A DNA stretch of 64,000 nt, from positions 1 through 64,000 of the forward strand of contig NZ_ATDP01000091.1 of assembly GCF_000445105.1 (NCBI RefSeq). Reading direction: 5' to 3'. The translations under genes were made by a program, and so were the position numbers. Each line of letters begins with the position of its first letter. Positions within the stretch are counted from its first letter, which is position 1. Below the pieces are notes generated by a model. That model was not told the DNA's origin. It saw only the letters and a program-made list of their open reading frames with translations, and did not search any database. Shown here piece by piece: positions 59,421-64,000 of the stretch. The DNA comes from Sphingobium lactosutens DS20. Lineage in GTDB: Bacteria > Pseudomonadota > Alphaproteobacteria > Sphingomonadales > Sphingomonadaceae.

Positions 59421-62400
59421 TCAGCGCTTTGCCGACGACTGCGCCAACTCCCGCAGCGCAGCCATTTTCGCGTTGGGCGAACGACCTTCGGCCAGGCCGT
59501 GACGAATGAAGTGCAAGGCAGGGTCAAGCGGTGACACGGCAACGTCGGGATAAGCCGATACATACCAGTCGGCATCGAAACCGCCATGTTCGACGATCAG
59601 GCGGCGCTGCTGCTGCTCGGTCTTCTTCCGAGTCAATTTGGGGAATGGCAAGACCGCCTGGGCCAGCATCGTTTCCAGCGACGACAACAGGCGATGATAG
59701 AGATCGATATTATTTTGCTGTGTCGTCAAAACCGTCGCGCGAAGAATTTCCCTCTTGCGCGTCATATCCTGAAGATCGGCTTCGACGCCCTTCAAATCGT
59801 ACGCGTGGGCCTTACGCAGATTTTCTATTTCGGCAGCTTGTTGTTCCATGTCGCCTTGCAGGCGCGCAAGTTCTTCAGACCGCAGACGCTCCTGTTCCTG
59901 CGTATGCGCAAGCCGTTGACGATGATCGCGAAGCGCTGTTTCATGATTATCAAGCACCTCACGCGACTTGCGCAACTGGTCTTCCCGCTCCCTCAGAACA
60001 TTCTGAAACCGCTCTTCCTGGGCTTTGACTGTTCGCGCAGCGTCGGCTTTGCTTTCCTCCAGTTGCGCCATCAGATGTTGCACCGACTGGCGCGCACGAT
60101 CCAGATGTTGGGCTTGTTCGCTACGCGCCCTATCAAGTTGAGCCGCTTGCTGCGCCATTTCGTCCCGCAGACGGGTTAGCTCCTCGACCTGTTCCCGACC
60201 CTGCTCCTGCGCATCATCCAGCCGCTGCCGGTGCTCACCAAGCGCGATGTCCCGCTCGGCGAGGGATTGTTCCAGATCGCGCACCTGCTCCTGCGCCTGA
60301 CGGAGCCGCTTCTGCTCCTCGTCGCGCATGCGCGTCTGTTCGGCCAGGTCCGCCCGAAGCTGCTCGATCGCACCATCCCGTTCGGCGAGATTGGTTTCCG
60401 CATCGCCATGCCGTTGGCGCATTTCACTCAGCATCTGCCGGGTTTGCGCCAGTTCCAGTTCGCGATGATTGACCGACGTCTGAAGCTGGATGGTTTCCGC
60501 CGTGCGCTCGCGCAAATTCTGTTCGAGCGTCGTGATGGATCGGTTCGCCCGTTCCATGGCGACGCCATGCCGCTCGCGCTCCGCCTCATGGCGGTCGTTT
60601 GCGGCGCGCAACTGCGCGTCGCGCTCGTCCAAGGACTGGTTCGCCTCCACCAGGGCCTGACGCGCCTGCGCAAGCCCCATTTCGCTCAACGCAAATTGCT
60701 CGGTCAATGTCGCGATTTCGCTGAACCGGGCCTTGAGCGCCTCTTCGGCGGCCGCCTTGGCCCGCTCCAGATCGCGCAGCTTGGCCTGGGCCTGCGCTAA
60801 GGATTGTTCAAGCTCGGCGCGTGCTTTCGCATCAGCACCCTGCTGCTCGTGCCAGTCGTTGCGGGCATTGAGCAGAGCCTCGGCCGCCTGTTCGGTTTCC
60901 AGCTGGCGCTGGCGCAGAGCGCTCTGCGTCTGCGCCAGTTCATCCTGAAGCCGCGAAAGCTCTTCCTCGTGCGTGGCGCGCTCCTGCGCCAGCTGCCCGG
61001 ATAATTGCTCGGCGCGCTCTTCCCACTGTTTGGCAAGCGCCTCGGTCTGGGCGCCCTTCACCTGATGGTCGGACGATGCCTGTTCCGCCTCCTCCAGCTT
61101 GCGCAAGGCATCGGACAGCGACTGCGCGCTTTCTTCCTGCCGCGCGGCGGCTTGGCGCTCTGCCTCCTCGGCCCGACGCTTGGCCTCCTCAAGGGCGGCG
61201 GCGCTTTCTTCCTGCCGCGCAGCCGCTGCTCGCTCCGCCTCCTCGGCCCGGCGCTTCGCCTCCTCAATGGCGGCGGCGCTCTCGTCCCGTTGCGTGGCGG
61301 CCTGTCGCTCGGCTTCCTCCGCGCGACGCTGCGCCTCTTCTATCGCGGCGGCGCTTTCTTCCGCCTTCTGCCGCGCAGTCGCAGCCTGTTGCTGCGCCTC
61401 CTTCACTGCCGCCAGCGCGCTGGACAGGTCGCCCTCCAGCTTGGCCCGCATTTCCCGAAGCGTATCGCGCTCTTTTTGCGTCGCCAGGTGCCGCGCCTCC
61501 AGCGCCTCCTTGGCGCGCTGGATGGCGTCGGCCTGCTCCTGCGCCTTCACCGCGCGCGCCTCGACCTCCGACTGCGCCGCCTTGAGCTCCTCGACCTGCT
61601 TGCGCGATCCGCCAGCCTGCTGCTCCAGCAACCGGCCGCGCTCGCGCAGGCTGTCGCGTTCCTTGCGCGCCTCTGCCAGCTGTTGTTCAGCGCTTGCCCG
61701 CCCCGTTTCCAGCGCGGAAAGGCGATCCTGCGTCGACGACAGGCTGCGTTCCAGCTCCGCCTTGCCGGCGCGCAGGACGTCAAGCTCGGCCTGTGCAGCG
61801 GCCGCAGCGCTCTCCAGCTCGGCCTGCCGGGCGCCCGCCTTGTCGCGCTCCTGCTGCAACTGCGCGATCTTGGCGTGCCGGTCCTCATTATCCTTGGCGA
61901 TCGTGCCAAAGGCGTGACTGGCCGCGACAAATTGGCTGCGCACATCGTCCAGCGCCGCGCGCCCCTCCGGGCTCTCGCCGTCGGCGGCAAAGCCCATCAG
62001 CGTTTCATAGGTGCGAGAAATCCAGTCGGACGCATAGCTGAGCGACCGGAGCACACGGGCATTATCACGATGGTGCCGCATGTCGGCCGAGAGGAACTGC
62101 GCGATTTCGCGGCGTGCCTTGACCGAATTGCGCGGCCAGATCAGGCCCAGATCGTCCTGCGTCCGCTCGATGAGGCCGGCCGTATCCTCCAGCAAATCGT
62201 CAAACGTCGTGAAGATGCGGCGCAGGCCCCGCGTTCCACGCTCGCCATCCAGCGTATAGCGCAGCCAAAGCAGCACGCCCTTGGACATCAGGAAATTGTT
62301 GCGCCGCTCCAGCGACCGCGCGACTTCGACGGGATTGCGCAGCGGATGGATGGCGACCTGATCGACGCCCAGTTCATCAAAAATCGACCGCCAGAAGGGC

Positions 62401-62900
62401 ATCAGGATCGACAGCCGCGGATCCTTGAAAATGAAGAGCGGCGAGTCGCCGAACTCGCTGCCCACCAATTCCATCGCGCGGTCGCGAAAGCGCTGTACCG
62501 CCGACGATTTGAACCAGTCCGGGTTGAATTCCAGCCATTCGGACCATTCGCCGCCGCCCGATACGAGCATTTCCTCATTAAGGTCCTTGATCGGCTTCGA
62601 TTCCCAATAGCCGGTCGAATTCCATTGGTCAGCGCCGATCAGGCGCGGCGGCATGTCACCGCCCAAGAGGTTGAGAGCGCGCGACAGAGCGCTCGTCCCG
62701 GACCGGTGCGATGCGACGATCAGGACGGCGGTGCGCTTGGCCGATGAAGACGCAGCGGCCGAAGCCTCCGTCTTCTGTGCCTGACCTGATTTCGCCCCGC
62801 CCGAAGCCTGCGTTTTTCCCGTCGACACCTTATCGTCCACCCTTGACCGCCCCTCAGACTGAATGGCCGCACCTTCTGACGCCATGGTCGCGCGTGTCAA
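59421..62900 (-). CDS. sulfotransferase with very long coiled coil and C-terminal DWY/PDV module
   Basis: Protein of 1159 residues. After a Ser/Ala/Lys-rich N-terminus comes a sulfotransferase domain (about 55-300): P-loop VASHRSGTSALSRALNLLGG, then IFKDPRLSILMPFW and HPLRNPVEVARSLERRNNFL for 3'-phosphate binding. From about 310 to 1090 the sequence is an almost unbroken Glu/Gln/Arg/Ala coiled coil, including four tandem 25-residue repeats (residues about 515-614). Residues 1107-1144 carry the shared module (GFDADWYVSAYPDV, then ALHFIRHGLAEGRSPN). There is no signal or membrane segment, so it is cytoplasmic. An ATG at 62885 is an alternative start. I infer a glycan sulfotransferase tethered on a long rod; fully stretched, the coil would span on the order of 0.1 micrometre. 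Confidence 0.82.
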   Translation of the reverse strand: MTRATMASEGAAIQSEGRSRVDDKVSTGKTQASGGAKSGQAQKTEASAAASSSAKRTAVLIVASHRSGTSALSRALNLLGGDMPPRLIGADQWNSTGYWESKPIKDLNEEMLVSGGGEWSEWLEFNPDWFKSSAVQRFRDRAMELVGSEFGDSPLFIFKDPRLSILMPFWRSIFDELGVDQVAIHPLRNPVEVARSLERRNNFLMSKGVLLWLRYTLDGERGTRGLRRIFTTFDDLLEDTAGLIERTQDDLGLIWPRNSVKARREIAQFLSADMRHHRDNARVLRSLSYASDWISRTYETLMGFAADGESPEGRAALDDVRSQFVAASHAFGTIAKDNEDRHAKIAQLQQERDKAGARQAELESAAAAAQAELDVLRAGKAELERSLSSTQDRLSALETGRASAEQQLAEARKERDSLRERGRLLEQQAGGSRKQVEELKAAQSEVEARAVKAQEQADAIQRAKEALEARHLATQKERDTLREMRAKLEGDLSSALAAVKEAQQQAATARQKAEESAAAIEEAQRRAEEAERQAATQRDESAAAIEEAKRRAEEAERAAAARQEESAAALEEAKRRAEEAERQAAARQEESAQSLSDALRKLEEAEQASSDHQVKGAQTEALAKQWEERAEQLSGQLAQERATHEEELSRLQDELAQTQSALRQRQLETEQAAEALLNARNDWHEQQGADAKARAELEQSLAQAQAKLRDLERAKAAAEEALKARFSEIATLTEQFALSEMGLAQARQALVEANQSLDERDAQLRAANDRHEAERERHGVAMERANRSITTLEQNLRERTAETIQLQTSVNHRELELAQTRQMLSEMRQRHGDAETNLAERDGAIEQLRADLAEQTRMRDEEQKRLRQAQEQVRDLEQSLAERDIALGEHRQRLDDAQEQGREQVEELTRLRDEMAQQAAQLDRARSEQAQHLDRARQSVQHLMAQLEESKADAARTVKAQEERFQNVLREREDQLRKSREVLDNHETALRDHRQRLAHTQEQERLRSEELARLQGDMEQQAAEIENLRKAHAYDLKGVEADLQDMTRKREILRATVLTTQQNNIDLYHRLLSSLETMLAQAVLPFPKLTRKKTEQQQRRLIVEHGGFDADWYVSAYPDVAVSPLDPALHFIRHGLAEGRSPNAKMAALRELAQSSAKR
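61059..61358 (-). repeat. four tandem 75-bp repeats in the coiled-coil coding region
   Basis: Four consecutive 75-bp units encode 25-residue repeats, three of them close to ESAAAIEEAKRRAEEAERQA plus five residues (AARQE or variants), and a degenerate fourth (ESAQSLSDALRKLEEAEQAS...). They lie within the sulfotransferase-rod gene and give a heptad-like periodicity. Unit number could vary by slippage between strains. Confidence 0.8.
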
Positions 62901-63174
62901 TCATAAAGCCCCGCCCTGTCCCGCATTGCAACATTCGCAGCGTCTCGCAGCATTGGACAACGCGGCTGTCGCCAAAAGCGAAATGCCATAGCTTTGCCGC
63001 ACCGCAATGCAGCAAAGCGCAGCCAGAGCGCGACCCGTCCGGGCTTGACCTTCACAGCGCTTTGCCTGCCCCGACCACCCCAAATCCATCACCGGCCACT
63101 TTTCGCGCCGCAACATCGCCTTGCAATCGATAGCCGCCAACCCTAAACCGCGACGGTCTTTGAGGGAGCTTGAT
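62901..63174. other. divergent promoter region between the sulfotransferase-rod gene and rmlA
   Basis: Gap of 274 bases between two divergent starts. I see no gene here. It should contain both promoters, but no convincing -35/-10 pair could be fixed by eye. The rmlA ribosome site GAGGGA is at about 63162-63167. Confidence 0.5.
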
Positions 63175-64000
63175 GTGCGCAAGGGAATTATATTGGCCGG
63201 CGGATCCGGCACAAGACTCTATCCGCTGACCAAGGGCGTCTCGAAACAATTGATGCCCGTCTATGACAAGCCGATGATCTATTATCCGCTGTCGACCCTG
63301 ATGCTGTCGGGCATTCGCGACGTCCTGATCATCACTACGCCCCATGATGCCGCGGCCTTCCAGGCGCTTCTGGGCGACGGCAGCGAATGGGGCATGTCCC
63401 TGTCCTATGCCGTGCAGCCCGAACCCAAGGGGCTGGCCCAGGCCTATCATATCGGCGCGGATTTCGTGGGCAGCAATCCCTCCACGCTCGTGCTGGGCGA
63501 CAACATCTTTTACGGCCACGGCCTGGTCGACCTGTTGCGCAACGCCGGGTCGCGCGACAATGGTGCCACCGTCTTTGGCTATTATGTCAGCGATCCCAAG
63601 GCCTATGGCGTCGTGTCCTTCGATGCGCAGGGGCGTGCCGAAACCATCGAGGAAAAGCCCGAACAGCCCAAGTCCAACTATGCGGTCACGGGCCTCTATT
63701 TCTATGACGGGCGCGCGGTCGACATGGCGCGCGATCTGCAACCCTCCCCGCGTGGCGAACTGGAGATCACCGATCTTAATCGCCTCTATCTGGAAGAAGG
63801 GTCTTTGTCGGTCGAGATCATGGGCCGCGGCTACGCCTGGCTCGACACCGGCACGCATGGATCGCTGCTCGACGCCGCGCTCTATGTGCGCGTGACGGAG
63901 GACCGCCAAGGCCTCAAAATCTGCTGTCCCGAGGAAATCGCCTGGCGGCAGGGCTTCATCGACGATGCCCAGCTTGAAAAGGTCGCCGCCCCGCTGCGCA
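63175..64000 (+). CDS. rmlA: glucose-1-phosphate thymidylyltransferase, 3' end beyond the window
   Basis: The first 275 residues of RmlA, which makes dTDP-glucose from glucose-1-phosphate and dTTP and opens the dTDP-rhamnose pathway. It starts with GTG 63175 (GAGGGA 8 bases upstream), giving [20 protein letters not shown]. The nucleotide-binding [44 protein letters not shown] with the metal Asp, [20 protein letters not shown] and [20 protein letters not shown] are all standard. RmlA is usually 285-300 residues, so only a short C-terminus is missing. It is divergent from the sulfotransferase-rod gene and probably begins an rml operon feeding rhamnose to the cluster. Confidence 0.95.
   Translation, partial: MRKGIILAGGSGTRLYPLTKGVSKQLMPVYDKPMIYYPLSTLMLSGIRDVLIITTPHDAAAFQALLGDGSEWGMSLSYAVQPEPKGLAQAYHIGADFVGSNPSTLVLGDNIFYGHGLVDLLRNAGSRDNGATVFGYYVSDPKAYGVVSFDAQGRAETIEEKPEQPKSNYAVTGLYFYDGRAVDMARDLQPSPRGELEITDLNRLYLEEGSLSVEIMGRGYAWLDTGTHGSLLDAALYVRVTEDRQGLKICCPEEIAWRQGFIDDAQLEKVAAPLR

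Noticed and set aside
61059..61358. Tandem repeats as a CRISPR-like array
   Set aside because: Units are contiguous without spacers and stay in frame as coiled-coil codons.
61005..62747. 580-codon plus-strand frame rich in Leu/Arg/Gly
   Set aside because: Antisense of the coiled-coil repeats; the apparent Leu-rich pattern is the complement of Glu/Gln/Arg/Ala codons.

Overview
This is a GC-rich alphaproteobacterial chromosome segment, most probably from a sphingomonad (Sphingobium/Sphingomonas group). The signs are the RpoB/RpoC sequences, the style of the TonB-dependent receptors, a PhaB reductase followed by a small ribbon-helix-helix gene, the AguA/AguB pair, and a dispersed palindromic repeat that I associate with this order. 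The assignment is by recognition only; no search was run.

Layout. (1) 1-5485 is an insertion-scarred area. An intact IS21-family element (1-2491) lies inside a corA-type transporter gene of which only the 3' end remains. It is followed by a FixL/FixJ-like two-component locus whose kinase has lost its N-terminal sensor at an IS6-family element (4605-5484) that has no target duplication. (2) 5591-8665 is an operon behind a Fur-like site: a PepSY membrane protein, a DUF2271 protein carrying the flavinylation motif DGVTGAT, a DUF4198 protein whose mature form would begin with His, and the flavin transferase ApbE. It looks like an extracytosolic flavin redox module tied to iron. (3) 8677-14991 holds peptidases (one S9 gene broken by a single in-frame amber codon), a DUF6265 protein and the agmatine-to-putrescine pair aguA/aguB, separated by a palindromic repeat. 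(4) 15005-24000 holds a TonB siderophore receptor with PiuC, then phaB with its RHH partner, a molybdopterin hydroxylase-like protein with hemH, a CoA-binding protein and the Mrp Fe-S carrier. (5) 24066-29387 holds hflK-hflC-degP and a HerA-like ATPase. (6) 29537-33272 holds a second Fur-boxed TonB receptor and an IS1182-like element with a TTAT duplication. (7) 33369-38341 holds an MFS exporter overlapping cysK, a SleB-type cell-wall hydrolase and a Tat-exported class V aminotransferase. (8) 38684-47318 holds rpoB and rpoC, separated by a second copy of the palindromic repeat and closed by a strong terminator.

(9) From 47503 to the end is a surface-polysaccharide region. It starts with three visibly AT-richer genes (polysaccharide lyase-like, GT61 glycosyltransferase, sulfotransferase-like). 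Next come four minus-strand genes for large mosaic proteins: GT4+GT2+GT2; RgpF-like+WbsX+GT4+GT2; a small coiled-coil protein; and a sulfotransferase with a coiled coil of about 780 residues. The last gene is the 5' part of rmlA (dTDP-sugar supply). The most unusual signal is that all four large-cluster proteins carry the same module of about 37 residues (FDxDWY...PDV...HF/HY...G...EGR), six copies in all. It is N-terminal on the glycosyltransferases and C-terminal on the coiled-coil proteins. I infer a shared docking or targeting tag that organises an assembly line for a sulfated surface glycan.

Iron handling is a second theme. Four Fur-like palindromes of related sequence stand before the PepSY/ApbE operon and both receptors, and ferrochelatase, PiuC and Mrp lie nearby. 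No rRNA, tRNA or CRISPR array was recognised.
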